A stretch of 64,000 nucleotides of DNA. Source: Bacteroidales bacterium. Its GTDB lineage: Bacteria; Bacteroidota; Bacteroidia; Bacteroidales; Lentimicrobiaceae. Shown here piece by piece: positions 1 to 7,447 of this stretch. The position numbers and the translations under genes are program-made. The stretch lies in the NCBI GenBank assembly GCA_016788045.1, contig JAEUTG010000020.1, positions 62,001 through 126,000 on the forward strand, read 5' to 3'. Numbering within the stretch: the first letter of the stretch is position 1; each line of letters begins with the position of its first letter. A model generated the notes under the pieces. The model did not search any database. It had not been told where the DNA came from and saw nothing but the letters and a program-made list of their open reading frames with translations.

Positions 1-321
1 TTCATTTGCAATGTGAAACTGTATAAATCAAACATTGAGCTCTGGAGAGACGAAACCATGCTGTGAGCTCACCAGACCACAGTGCTGTGATTGAACCTGG
101 ATTTCTCATCGTTCCTCTGCGAAAACTCCACGGTTCTCTTCGTTTATTTCATTTTTATATCCATGAATGATGGCAGCGAAATGAGGGTTTTATGTTGAAT
201 AATTCTCTGAATTATAAGCTTTAATATTCAACATTTCGGCCTTCGGTTTGTTGATATTGGTCAGTTACACTTTCTGCCTGAAGTGTGCTTAACAATTAAG
301 CAAACCAAAAATCTGACCGAC
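1..321. other. Left-edge intergenic region
   Basis: No complete gene is visible here. The plus frame starting at base 1 is open to a stop at 64-66 (21 residues) and could be the tail of a gene cut by the window edge, but it has no recognisable motif. The only structure seen is an inverted repeat at 192-201 and 225-234 (10-bp perfect arms, 23-nt loop), listed separately. Confidence 0.4.
192..234. repeat. Inverted repeat upstream of the SRPBCC gene
   Basis: ATGTTGAATA at 192-201 is the exact reverse complement of TATTCAACAT at 225-234, with an AT-rich 23-nt loop. It has no T-run, so it is not an obvious intrinsic terminator. It lies about 90 bp before the start of the next gene and could be an operator or simply a chance AT-rich hairpin. 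Confidence 0.35.
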
Positions 322-864
322 ATGAAGATTCTGAAGATTGTTATTTTTGCACTGATCGGCCTGGTTGCCATCGTGCTGATCACAGCCGCCGTTGTGAAAA
401 AGGAGTACGCCGTTGAGCGTGAAACCACCATCAGCAAGCCGGTTGCGGAAGTATTTGATTATGTGAAATACCTCAAAAACCAGGACAACTACAGCAAATG
501 GGCCAACATGGACCCCGCCATGAAAAAGGAGTATCGGGGTACCGATGGAGCCGTGGGATTTGTTTCGGCCTGGGATAGCGATAACAAGGATGTAGGAAAA
601 GGGGAGCAGGAAATCAAAGCCATTACCGAGGGAGAACGGGTTGATTTTGAAATCCGGTTTTTCGAGCCTTTCGAGAGTACCGATCTGGCGTACATGACTA
701 CTGAGGCTGTAAACGACAGTGCCACTCTGGTAAAATGGGGATTCAATGGCAGGATGCCTTACCCCATGAACCTGATGCTGCTGTTTATGGACATGGAGAA
801 AATGCTCGGGGGCGACCTGGAAGAGGGGCTCGCCAACCTGAAAACCGTTATGGAGAAAGAATAG
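322..864 (+). CDS. SRPBCC-family (polyketide cyclase-like) membrane-anchored protein
   Basis: A 180-residue protein with one N-terminal membrane segment (about residues 4-25), followed by a START/SRPBCC-type domain. The TTISKPVAEVFDYV stretch is the usual first strand and helix of polyketide_cyc-like proteins, and the WANMDP and GTDGAVG segments fit the family. Such proteins bind hydrophobic ligands; the ligand is not predictable here. I chose the ATG at 322 rather than the upstream TTG-type start at 283, because translation from 322 gives a clean lysine-flanked membrane anchor. It is monocistronic, ending at a strong bidirectional terminator shared with the convergent DUF4440 gene. Confidence 0.75.
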   Translation: MKILKIVIFALIGLVAIVLITAAVVKKEYAVERETTISKPVAEVFDYVKYLKNQDNYSKWANMDPAMKKEYRGTDGAVGFVSAWDSDNKDVGKGEQEIKAITEGERVDFEIRFFEPFESTDLAYMTTEAVNDSATLVKWGFNGRMPYPMNLMLLFMDMEKMLGGDLEEGLANLKTVMEKE

Positions 865-883
865 CAGGAAAACTACTGCAAAT

Positions 884-929
884 GAAAAAAGCGATGCCGG
901 GGATCAGTTCACCGGCATCGCTTTTTTTT
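884..929. terminator. Bidirectional intrinsic terminator
   Basis: An 11-bp perfect stem AGCGATGCCGG (890-900) / CCGGCATCGCT (912-922) is flanked by a T-run on the plus strand and an A-run (884-890) that reads as a U-run on the minus strand. It sits between two convergent genes and can stop transcription from both sides. Confidence 0.85.
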
Positions 930-944
930 ACAGGCTGCTGTGGC

Positions 945-1430
945 TTAATTGCCTGACGGGTAGTTGTCTGTATTCCAGGTTTCGATTTTGATTTTCAGTG
1001 ATCCATCGGCCTGCTTTTCCCAGATGGTTACATACTTACCCTTATCGGTCATCGGTTTATCCTGGCCTTTCATCGAGAAAGTAATTTCGAAGGTACCGGT
1101 TTCGGTGATGTAGTTGCCGCCGCTGATTACGTTAAGCGTTTTTGAATTGAAGGCAGTTACCGACCACCCGGCTTTCTTCATCTCTTCGTTCGACTTTTTC
1201 AGCGCCTCAATGCCCATGAGCATGGGTTGGTATTCAGGGAGCGAGATCACATCTTTGGTGTAAAAACTCAGGCTTTTGTCGCTGTCGCCAGCTACCATGG
1301 CCTGAGCCATCTCCTTGTTGAGGCTCTCAATCTGCTTTTTATACACCTCGTTGGTCTGGGCAAAGGAGGCCGTAGCAGTAAACAATAAGAACAGGAAGCC
1401 TGAGAAGAAAGCAATCATCTTGTTTTTCAT
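945..1430 (-). CDS. Secreted DUF4440 / SnoaL-like (NTF2-fold) protein
   Basis: A 161-residue protein with an N-terminal Sec signal peptide (hydrophobic run ending ATASFAQ, residues 1-25). The rest resembles DUF4440/SnoaL-like cone-fold proteins: KQIESLNKEMAQAMVAGDSDKSLSFYTKDVISLPEYQP is the typical first-helix region where a catalytic or ligand pocket is formed (shown here only as a recognisable pattern, residues about 31-68, quoted in pieces: KQIESLNKEM, AGDSDKSLSFY, DVISLPE). The C-terminal strands GKYVTIWEKQADGSLKI are characteristic. A periplasmic location is predicted. Function is unknown; this fold includes isomerases, hydrolases and non-catalytic binding proteins. Confidence 0.75.
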   Translation of the reverse strand: MKNKMIAFFSGFLFLLFTATASFAQTNEVYKKQIESLNKEMAQAMVAGDSDKSLSFYTKDVISLPEYQPMLMGIEALKKSNEEMKKAGWSVTAFNSKTLNVISGGNYITETGTFEITFSMKGQDKPMTDKGKYVTIWEKQADGSLKIKIETWNTDNYPSGN

Positions 1431-1524
1431 ACGGTTTAATTTTTGGTGATTAAATTTGGTTTAGTATTAAATGGTAACGAGATAAACAAACTGAAAATGG
1501 TTTTGATTGGGCGAAGCTGAATGA

Positions 1525-1545
1525 GCCTGGGATAACTACCCAGGC
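1525..1545. repeat. Small perfect stem-loop
   Basis: GCCTGGG (1525-1531) pairs with CCCAGGC (1539-1545) around a 7-nt loop. There is no T-run. It lies in the 266-bp gap between the DUF4440 gene and the AT-rich accessory patch, which is otherwise without visible features. Confidence 0.3.
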
Positions 1546-1696
1546 GGGCGGCAATTCTGGAGCGTTCGGATAAATAAATGGCCATGTGTGCTATCCGATC
1601 TTTAAGGAAAAGTGGTAAGTTTGTTTTGATATTTACGAGTTATACACCATGGTAAGACAAAAATCTGATAACCATACTTGAAAGTGAAAACAAATT

Positions 1697-2101
1697 ATGA
1701 AGGAATTGAATCAACAAGAATATTCAGAATATATATTCAAAGACTTTCAAGATAATTTCCCTGAATTTTTAGACTGCTACAGATTCGAAACAGATGAATT
1801 AATTGTTGAATATCCAAGTCATAATGAAAGCTTGACTCTCTGGATTTCAACTCAAGACTGTGAATTAACGGTTGGGTTTGACCAAACTGGACAATGTGTC
1901 TGGCACACTCATATGAGCCTTTTCGGAGCCTATGAACCTGAAGACGAATTGAGAGAAGCAGTAAAATTCATAAAAGGCATATTTGCAGGTACCCAGAAAA
2001 TAGTTTCAAATTCCAAGAATGAAATTTATGTGACTGACACTCCAGAAGAAATCGATGAAACAGAAAATGAGGTTGAAATAAGAACATGGAATGATTTTTA
2101 A
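1697..2101 (+). CDS. Hypothetical acidic protein, first gene of the accessory patch
   Basis: A 134-residue soluble protein, strongly acidic at its C-terminus (repeated E/D from about residue 112), without signal peptide or membrane segment. It has no motif I recognise. The size, charge and the segment LTLWISTQDCELTVGFD resemble small immunity-type proteins, but that is only a resemblance. Its base composition is clearly more AT-rich than the flanking housekeeping genes. It is followed within about 20 bp by an imperfect inverted repeat with attC-like geometry (2123-2230), and the next two plus-strand genes have a comparable arrangement, so it may be a mobile cassette gene. Confidence 0.6.
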   Translation: MKELNQQEYSEYIFKDFQDNFPEFLDCYRFETDELIVEYPSHNESLTLWISTQDCELTVGFDQTGQCVWHTHMSLFGAYEPEDELREAVKFIKGIFAGTQKIVSNSKNEIYVTDTPEEIDETENEVEIRTWNDF

Positions 2102-2122
2102 AAAACCACGGTGCATTATAAA

Positions 2123-2230
2123 GGCTAAACGCTATCGGGCACATGATTGTAATATGAAAGATTGTACATTTATTGAAAATTGTGTTAGCCGGGTCGATAT
2201 TTTTTCAAAAATGCCCGCCAGTGTTTAGCC
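2123..2230 (+). repeat. attC-like imperfect inverted repeat, site 1
   Basis: The outer arms GGCTAAAC (2123-2130) and GTTTAGCC (2223-2230) pair perfectly. They are followed inward by 5-nt unpaired spacers (GCTAT / CCAGT), then a second 6-bp stem CGGGCA (2136-2141) / TGCCCG (2212-2217), and a 70-nt AT-rich loop. Outer stem, short unpaired spacer, inner stem and variable loop is the architecture of integron attC sites (R-spacer-L), and the AAC/GTT core triplets are present. The core does not match the full GTTRRRY consensus, having T at position 4. It lies 21 bp after the preceding gene and about 73 bp before the next, where a cassette recombination site would sit. Confidence 0.45.
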
Positions 2231-2989
2231 TGGGACGTTACAATGAGATATTATTCAGGTTTTTATTGGTATAGACTTTTAACAATCTAAATACGCTCCC
2301 AACATGAAAGATGAAATCATTGTTTATCAGGCTGATGAAATTCCAATCAGACTTGAAGTTAGAATTGAAAATGAAACTGTCTGGCTCAATATTGAACAAA
2401 TGGTCTGTTATTTGGCAGAGATAGAACAGTTGTTAATCGCCACATCAATAATATCTTTAAAGAAGGAGAATTAATTAAAAAAGAGGTTAGTGCATTTTTT
2501 GCACACACCACTCAACATGGTGCAATCAAAGAGAAAACCCAGACAGTTAAACTGGAATATTTCAATCTTGATGTCATAATATCTGTAGGTTATAGGGTAA
2601 AATCAAAACAAGGAACTCAATTTAGAATTTGGGCAAATAAAGTTCTTAAAGATTATCTGCTGAAAGGTTATGCTGTTAGTCAACGATTTGAAAGAATCGA
2701 AAATGAAGTTCATCACTTGAAATCTAAAGTTGAGAAAATTGACTTTCAGTTACATACAAACCTTCCTGCTCAGGAAGGTATTTTCTTTGATGGACAAATA
2801 TTTGATGCGTATGCATTTGTAGCTGATTTATTCAGAAAAGCTCAGGAATCAATTATTATTATTGACAATTATATTGATGAGCGTGTGCTTCTTATGTTGG
2901 GAAAAAGAGTGAAAGGAGTGAAAGTTGAAATTTATACTGCATCATTGACCAAAGAGACAAAACCTGACTTAAAAAAGTTTCGTTCTTAA

Positions 2990-3207
2990 TATCCAGATCA
3001 TTGTTGTCCGGGGAAAATAATTGGTTTCCTTTGAACTTATTGATAATACTGGATTACAGCCATTATTCAAAACAGGTACCTTACTTTCTTTTTTTTGACA
3101 CCAATACACTAAATCCCCAACCTGTCTGCTCAGGCAGACAAGTTGGTGGCTTGGGGTTTTGGTGTCAAGTTTTTTTTTACTTTAACCGGACAATAATGTA
3201 TCCAGAT
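2990..3207 (+). mobile_element. 200-bp MITE-like element with 9-bp target site duplication
   Basis: The element proper is 2999-3198 (200 bp). Its ends CATTGTTGTCCGG (2999-3011) and CCGGACAATAATG (3186-3198) are inverted repeats matching at 12 of 13 positions. It is flanked by identical direct repeats TATCCAGAT at 2990-2998 and 3199-3207, a 9-bp target duplication. Removing the element and one copy restores the reading YPDVKLNEFNK of the host RhuM gene. It carries no transposase. Inside is a long hairpin (GACACC 3097-3102 to GGTGTC 3161-3166, with nested arms around CCTGTCTG / CAGGCAGACAAGTTGG) followed by a run of Ts, looking like a transcription terminator inherited from a parent IS. Nine-bp duplications are typical of IS4- and IS1-type transposases, among others; the parent is not identified. 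Confidence 0.85.
3091..3178 (+). terminator. Hairpin plus T-run inside the 200-bp element
   Basis: Nested complementary blocks (GACACCAA / TTGGTGTC, AATCCCCAA / TTGGGGTTT, CTGTCTG / CAGGCAGA) form a long imperfect stem, closing just before a 9-T run at 3170-3178. It resembles a strong intrinsic terminator in plus orientation and would stop read-through of the host gene. Confidence 0.55.
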
Positions 3208-3414
3208 GTTAAATTAAATGAATTTAATAAGGCACATGACCGGTTCATCATCATTGACAAGAGAATCGCTTATCATATAGGGGCTTCATTGAAAGATTTA
3301 GGAAAAAAATGGTTCGCATTTTCGATATTAAATTTTGATGCTCAGACCATTGTAGGTAAACTTAATGAAAATCTATATGAGTGACCACTTCAGGCAACAA
3401 CATCTGATACAACT

Positions 3415-3516
3415 GCTAAGCACATGTGGGCCTGCTCCATGTGACAAACGATTAACGAAATAAAAAAAGCAAATATCCGATGGCTAATTTACGCGAATAC
3501 GCACACGGGGCTTAGC
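3415..3516 (+). repeat. attC-like imperfect inverted repeat, site 2
   Basis: The outer arms GCTAAGC (3415-3421) and GCTTAGC (3510-3516) pair 7/7. Short unpaired spacers follow (ACAT and GGG), then an inner stem GTGGGC (3426-3431) / GCACAC (3501-3506) pairing 5/6. The total is 102 nt, close to the 108 nt of site 1, with the same order of elements and the same position (about 30 bp after a plus-strand gene). The core lacks the conserved GTT of classical attC sites (it reads CTT), so an integron origin is unproven. Confidence 0.35.
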
Positions 3517-3550
3517 GTCAAACACTCTTCTCTAAACCAAACAAGAAACC

Positions 3551-3994
3551 ATGGACATCCGCAAGGCAGATTTATTGGGAACCATAACCGGTCTGACCAT
3601 TTTAACCACCAGTATTCTGATTTTTATATTCAGGTTGCTCGGTTACTCAAAAGCCGAGTACTGGGCCGGTATTTTATTCATTCTATCATCCCTGCCAATC
3701 CTGTTTTTACTGTTCAAGGCATGTGAGTTTCAAAGACCCACCATCTATTTTGTTCAGCTTGGTGTTATGTTTGCCTTCATATTGGCTGAACTTTTTCTTG
3801 ACTATATCTTTAAAGTTGATTTCAGACATACCCGATGGATGGTAATTTCTTATGCAACACTGTTTTTTGCCGCTACAGGAGGAATGATTGGGATAGTTTC
3901 ACAATCTGGAAAGGGATATTCAATAATCGCGGTTATTCTGTTTTTTGTGATGACTTTTTTGGCTTTTTTTCAACGGTTCAAGACCGGGATGTGA
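3551..3994 (+). CDS. Hypothetical four-helix membrane protein
   Basis: A 147-residue integral membrane protein with four or five predicted helices (about residues 10-30, 38-57, 66-88, 95-116, 121-140). Charged residues are confined to short loops, and it has no recognisable catalytic motif. The product class is unknown. It is the third plus-strand gene of the AT-rich patch, preceded by the site-2 inverted repeat and followed by a palindromic CGCTTAAACGC motif, so it may be a cassette passenger. The start is the first ATG, giving a short charged N-terminus before the first helix. Confidence 0.6.
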   Translation: MDIRKADLLGTITGLTILTTSILIFIFRLLGYSKAEYWAGILFILSSLPILFLLFKACEFQRPTIYFVQLGVMFAFILAELFLDYIFKVDFRHTRWMVISYATLFFAATGGMIGIVSQSGKGYSIIAVILFFVMTFLAFFQRFKTGM

Positions 3995-4000
3995 CAACCA

Positions 4001-4036
4001 GTTCCGCAATGCACACCGCACTCAGCGCTTAAACGC
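4001..4036 (+). repeat. Possible truncated third attC-like site
   Basis: The segment contains GCACACCGC (4011-4019), similar to GCACACGGG of the 3' half of site 2, followed by the near-palindrome GCGCTTAAACGC (4025-4036). No matching 5' arm is seen in the gene end upstream, so this could be the remaining half of a site at the edge of the accessory patch, or coincidence. Confidence 0.2.
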
Positions 4037-4420
4037 AGTCCCCGCATCAGATAAATCTGCAGCCAAGCTATGCATGTGGCTGTTCCCGAAAGGCTGGAAG
4101 ATAAAGGTTTCCAGGTACTTGTAGCCTGCCTGAATCATGATATGTTCAGACATGGAAAACTGGTATCAGAAAATGTAACGTCACTGGATTATTCAAAGGT
4201 GTAGTCTTCTCTATTTCCGCTGGTTCAGTGTCTGAACCCACACTTTACACGCAATGTTTCAATCCATCAATACTTCAACAGGAGTATCCGCCCGGGCTAT
4301 TCCCCGGCTTTTTTTAGCCCGCTTTGCATCCGGCTATGGAGTATTCCCGGCATTCGCCAACAATTCCCGCCGGGGATTGCCCGGGAGTCTTTATCTTTAC
4401 AGCTCCAAAAACATGGCCTT
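4037..4420. other. Intergenic region before ftsE with possible gene remnant
   Basis: There is a short open frame at 4070-4204 (+, 44 codons, containing VLVACLNHDMFRHGKLVSE). It has a protein-like composition and could be the C-terminal relic of a lost gene; the opposite strand also has an open stretch here, so neither is certain. The 4205-4390 part shows nothing recognisable. A TATCTTTA (4391-4398) close to the ftsE start resembles the Bacteroidota -7 element. Confidence 0.35.
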
Positions 4421-5092
4421 ATGAATCCGGAATCCATCATCCAGCTATCGGACCTCAGTATATATCAGCGCAACATCCTGGTGCTGTCGCAGGTGAACCT
4501 CAGCATCGCAAGTGGCGAGTTTGTCTACCTGATCGGGAAAACGGGTACGGGGAAAAGCAGTCTGCTCAAAACCCTTTACGCTGAACTGCAGGTGACCGAA
4601 GGGGAAGCTACCGTTGCCGGGTACAACCTCAAAACCATAAAGCGGCGGGAAGTCCCGTTTCTGAGGCGCAAGCTGGGCATCGTATTTCAGGATTTTCAGT
4701 TGCTCTCCGATCGCAGCGTGACCGACAACCTGTTGTTTGTGCTCAGGGCTACCGGCTGGGACGATAAGGTGGCCATGGAAGAACGCATCAAGGATGTGCT
4801 CGACAAGGTTGGTCTGGGCACCAAGGGGTTTAAAATGCCGCACCAGCTTTCGGGGGGGGAGCAGCAGCGGGTATCCATAGCCCGGGCTCTGCTCAACGAT
4901 CCCGAACTGATCCTGGCCGATGAGCCCACCGGTAACCTCGACCCAGAAACCTCCAGAGGGATTATGGCGCTGCTGTTCGATATCAGCCGCTCAGGACGCG
5001 CTGTGCTGATGGCTACACACAACTATGCACTGATGGAAAAGTTCCCCTCACGTACCCTCAAGTGCGAAGACGGGCGGGTATTAGTCTCCTGA
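4421..5092 (+). CDS. ftsE: Cell division ATP-binding protein FtsE
   Basis: A 223-residue ABC ATPase. Walker A is GKTGTGKS (residues 39-46), then a Q-loop in [12 protein letters not shown], the signature LSGGEQQR (about 143-150), Walker [13 protein letters not shown], and the H-loop in ATHN. The FQDFQLL and PTGNLD context is typical of FtsE/LolD-type ATPases, and the NLDPETS spacing and length fit FtsE, which with FtsX couples ATP hydrolysis to peptidoglycan hydrolase control at the septum. No ftsX is adjacent; in Bacteroidota the two genes are often unlinked. LolD is the main alternative assignment. Its 3' end overlaps the convergent glycosyltransferase gene by 12 bp. Confidence 0.85.
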   Translation: MNPESIIQLSDLSIYQRNILVLSQVNLSIASGEFVYLIGKTGTGKSSLLKTLYAELQVTEGEATVAGYNLKTIKRREVPFLRRKLGIVFQDFQLLSDRSVTDNLLFVLRATGWDDKVAMEERIKDVLDKVGLGTKGFKMPHQLSGGEQQRVSIARALLNDPELILADEPTGNLDPETSRGIMALLFDISRSGRAVLMATHNYALMEKFPSRTLKCEDGRVLVS

Positions 5093-6214
5093 GATAAGCC
5101 GGATCATGCGCTCGGCATTCCGGGCGTTGGAGTAATTGTTGCCAAGAATTTCCATCCTTTTTTCCGCTTCGGCACTGTCGAAAGGCAGGTGCTCGAGTTG
5201 ATCCAGTTTGCGGCGTATTTCTTCGGGTGAGGAGGCGATGTGGCACAGATCATCCAGCCCGGTGCCGTTGAGCATGGGCGGATTCACCAGGCAATGCCGG
5301 CCGTTGTAAAGGGTATTCAACAGCTTCAGCTTCAGTCCTGTGGCCTGAAAGGTAACCAGGATGTTAACCCGGGCAGTGCGTATCAGATTGAAAAGTTCCG
5401 CATCGCCGGGATTGGGAACAACACGGATATTCGGGTACCTGGATGCCAGACCGGTGATCCTTTTCTGCGGTTTCATGCCCGCAATAACCAGTTGGTGACG
5501 GCTGCCGGCAAACACCTGTTTGATCAGAAATACTGCAGCGGCCTCATTCTCCGGAACTTCAAGGTTTCCATGATACAAGGCAAAGCTGCCATCTCCTTCC
5601 AGTGTGTTCAGGGTCTCATTTGCGTGGAAACTGGGCAGGTAAACGATTTTCTGTCCCGGGAAATGTCTTTTCAGGTAAGCAGTATCGCATTCCGAAACAA
5701 CCAGCATGATCCCTGCATGCTTCAGGGTTCGCTGAAACAGCAGCAATTTCAGGCTTTCGATGAGGAAGTAGGCTTTCTTGCCAAGATGATGCTCCGCCTT
5801 GAACAGATTGAAGTAGTACTGATGCTCGATGTTGCTCTCGCGGTAGATCAGCAGGCGGTCTTTGAGCCGGGGATCGTCGAGGTAATAGCACGAATGTAAG
5901 CCTTCAAACAGAACCGGATGTTTGTCTTTCAGCAGGTTCTGCATCATGGTTTCAGAACGGCGGCTCTTTACGATGTATGGGCTTAGGCTGAATGCCGATT
6001 TCCAGCCGGTAATGCGCGGGTAATAGTAAACCTTATCGCAGAACGCTTCCAGTTCCGGGGCTTTATCGCGGCCGGGGTATTCAATGATGTGAAGGTAAAG
6101 GTGCACCCCCTGGTTGTGTAATGCCCTGATTTTGTAGTAAACATCGATCACCCCGCCGTAATTGGGCGGGTAGGGGACATCAAAAGAGACAATATGCAGG
6201 TGCAGATCAGACAT
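5081..6214 (-). CDS. GT-B fold glycosyltransferase (family 4-like)
   Basis: A 377-residue cytosolic or membrane-associated glycosyltransferase. The N-terminal acceptor domain begins DVPYPPNYGGVIDVYYKIRAL, a pattern seen in GT4-type enzymes (given here only as landmark; key residues are the PPNYGG loop). The C-terminal donor domain has the segment FQATGLKLKLLNTLYNGRHCLV in place of the usual EGFG...E helix, meaning the canonical E-x7-E is not evident. The gene starts inside the end of the upstream glycosyltransferase gene (8-bp overlap), so the two are translationally coupled. Likely role: sugar addition in surface polysaccharide or LPS synthesis. The sugar is unknown. Confidence 0.75.
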   Translation of the reverse strand: MSDLHLHIVSFDVPYPPNYGGVIDVYYKIRALHNQGVHLYLHIIEYPGRDKAPELEAFCDKVYYYPRITGWKSAFSLSPYIVKSRRSETMMQNLLKDKHPVLFEGLHSCYYLDDPRLKDRLLIYRESNIEHQYYFNLFKAEHHLGKKAYFLIESLKLLLFQRTLKHAGIMLVVSECDTAYLKRHFPGQKIVYLPSFHANETLNTLEGDGSFALYHGNLEVPENEAAAVFLIKQVFAGSRHQLVIAGMKPQKRITGLASRYPNIRVVPNPGDAELFNLIRTARVNILVTFQATGLKLKLLNTLYNGRHCLVNPPMLNGTGLDDLCHIASSPEEIRRKLDQLEHLPFDSAEAEKRMEILGNNYSNARNAERMIRLISGD

Positions 6215-7319
6215 ATTTTTGGTAAACTGACTTCAGTACGTTTTCTTCGTTTTCCCAGTTAAGTTCGCGGGCAGCCGTGCGGAGGTTGTCTTTCCACCGG
6301 CTGCGGGATGCTTCATCGTGCAGCATGGTGTTGATCAGCCCGGCCAGGATTTCCGGCTGATGGCTGTCGGTAACCAGACCGATGTCGTATCCTTCCACAA
6401 TACGGCTGACCTCAGGCAAACGGGATGCAAGTACCGGAATTCCTGCGTGAATGTAGTCAAAAAGTTTATTTGGCAGGCTGTAGCGGTAGTTAATGTTGGT
6501 GTCTTTGTCGAGGGTAAGCCCGATGTCGGCTGCCCGGGTATGCTGCATCAGTTCGGGATAAGGCATTTTCGGCAGAAAAATCACCTTGTCCACCAGTGCA
6601 GGGCTTGCTGCCTGCTGCTTCAGTTGTCCGATTACGTCGCCCGCACCGATGATCAGCAGCACTGCATCGTCAACAAGTTGAATGGCTTCGATGGCTTCTT
6701 CGGCCCCCCGTTGTATGTTGATGCCGGCTCCCTGCATCAGTACAATGTATTTATCAGGAGGGAGCCCGAGTGCTGCCCTGCTTTTGGGCTCATCCGATGC
6801 GAACGTGGCGGGAATGTTGCGGACAACCTTTGGCGTGATGCCGTATTTTTCGGAATAAAGTCTTGCGATTGATTCATTTACGGTGAATACATCGTGGAGT
6901 TTCGGGAAAATCATCCCTTCGATCCGTTCCCAGATGCGCTGAACACGCGGTCGGTTTACCAGCTCGGGTGTTTCGGTGTAAAACTCGTGGCTGTCGTAAA
7001 CCAATGCAACGCCCTTTAATCTGTGTACCAGAAAATTGGGCAGCAAGGTATCAAGATCATTTGAAACCAGCAGATCGGTTTTCCGGAACAGCAGAAAGAA
7101 AAAAAGGCGAAAGTTGTACTCGGCATAAAAGAGCGGGCCCCTGATGAACATCAGTCGCATGCGGTGTGTCTCATAACTTCTGTTCAGCGGTAGGCTTCCG
7201 GCGAGTTTCCGTCCTACCAGGCATACCTCAAACCCCATCTTTACGAGGCTTGTGCAGACCTTGCTGACCCTTTGGTCAGTGCTTAAATCATTGGTTACTG
7301 AAACGACTACTCTTTTCAA
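6207..7319 (-). CDS. Glycosyltransferase family 4 protein
   Basis: A 370-residue GT-B glycosyltransferase. It starts with the Rossmann-like strand VVVSVTNDLSTDQRVSKV, typical of Bacteroidota GT4 enzymes, then LVYDSHEFYTETPELV (acceptor-domain signature), a donor-domain strand IVLMQGAGINIQRG and the nucleotide-sugar region YRYSLPNKLFDYIHAGIPVLAS. It is the first gene of a two-gene minus-strand operon with the next glycosyltransferase (8-bp overlap). A TACTTTTG box (7345-7352 on the minus strand) lies 26 bp upstream of the start. It probably acts in surface glycan assembly together with the polysaccharide genes at 11-16 kb. Confidence 0.8.
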   Translation of the reverse strand: MKRVVVSVTNDLSTDQRVSKVCTSLVKMGFEVCLVGRKLAGSLPLNRSYETHRMRLMFIRGPLFYAEYNFRLFFFLLFRKTDLLVSNDLDTLLPNFLVHRLKGVALVYDSHEFYTETPELVNRPRVQRIWERIEGMIFPKLHDVFTVNESIARLYSEKYGITPKVVRNIPATFASDEPKSRAALGLPPDKYIVLMQGAGINIQRGAEEAIEAIQLVDDAVLLIIGAGDVIGQLKQQAASPALVDKVIFLPKMPYPELMQHTRAADIGLTLDKDTNINYRYSLPNKLFDYIHAGIPVLASRLPEVSRIVEGYDIGLVTDSHQPEILAGLINTMLHDEASRSRWKDNLRTAARELNWENEENVLKSVYQKYV

Positions 7320-7344
7320 ATCAGGCAGGAATCGCGGTGGGCTG

Positions 7345-7352
7345 CAAAAGTA
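7345..7352 (-). promoter_or_regulatory. Candidate -7 promoter element of the glycosyltransferase operon
   Basis: TACTTTTG on the minus strand matches the Bacteroidota -7 consensus TAnnTTTG and lies 26 bp before the glycosyltransferase start. No clear -33 TTTG is seen at the expected spacing. Confidence 0.4.
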
Positions 7353-7435
7353 CCTGATTTTTTTTAATTCATGATCATCCGGATGCTTTGCAGCGCTATT
7401 TACAGCAGACCGGAGCTAAAATCTGTAATCTTGTG

Positions 7436-7443
7436 TAATTTTG
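7436..7443 (+). promoter_or_regulatory. Candidate -7 promoter element of murB
   Basis: TAATTTTG matches TAnnTTTG and ends only 4 bp before the murB ATG, implying a very short leader, as with several other genes in this window. The -33 box is not clear. Confidence 0.45.
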
Positions 7444-7447
7444 CAGC

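Larger units (their letters stand above)
2304..3384 (+). pseudogene. RhuM-family protein pseudogene, frameshifted and interrupted by a 200-bp element
   Basis: The remains of a RhuM-type protein (about 330 aa when intact), recognisable from the start (MKDEIIVYQADE, IENETVWLNIEQM) through RTVVNRHINNIFKEGE, YFNLDVIISVGYRVKSKQG, QFRIWANKVLKDYLLKGYA and the C-terminal module GIFFDGQIFDAYAFVADL, IIIIDNYID, NEFNKAHDRFIIID, IGASLKDLGKKWFAFS. Three lesions are visible: a 1-nt deletion near 2406 shifts frame 3 to frame 2; a TAA at 2987-2989 stands where CAA is expected before YPDV; and a 200-bp element at 2999-3198 with a 9-bp duplication splits the C-terminal part. Family members occur in pathogenicity islands and accessory regions and their biochemical role is poorly known. 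It is AT-rich like its neighbours. Confidence 0.85.

Noticed and set aside
2123..2230. Classical integron attC site
   Set aside because: The core deviates from GTTRRRY, site 2 lacks GTT and no integrase gene is seen, so only an attC-like structure is claimed.
5240..5899. Long open frame on the plus strand inside the glycosyltransferase gene at 5081-6214
   Set aside because: It is an antisense shadow of a gene with clear family motifs, and its translation shows no recognisable protein features.
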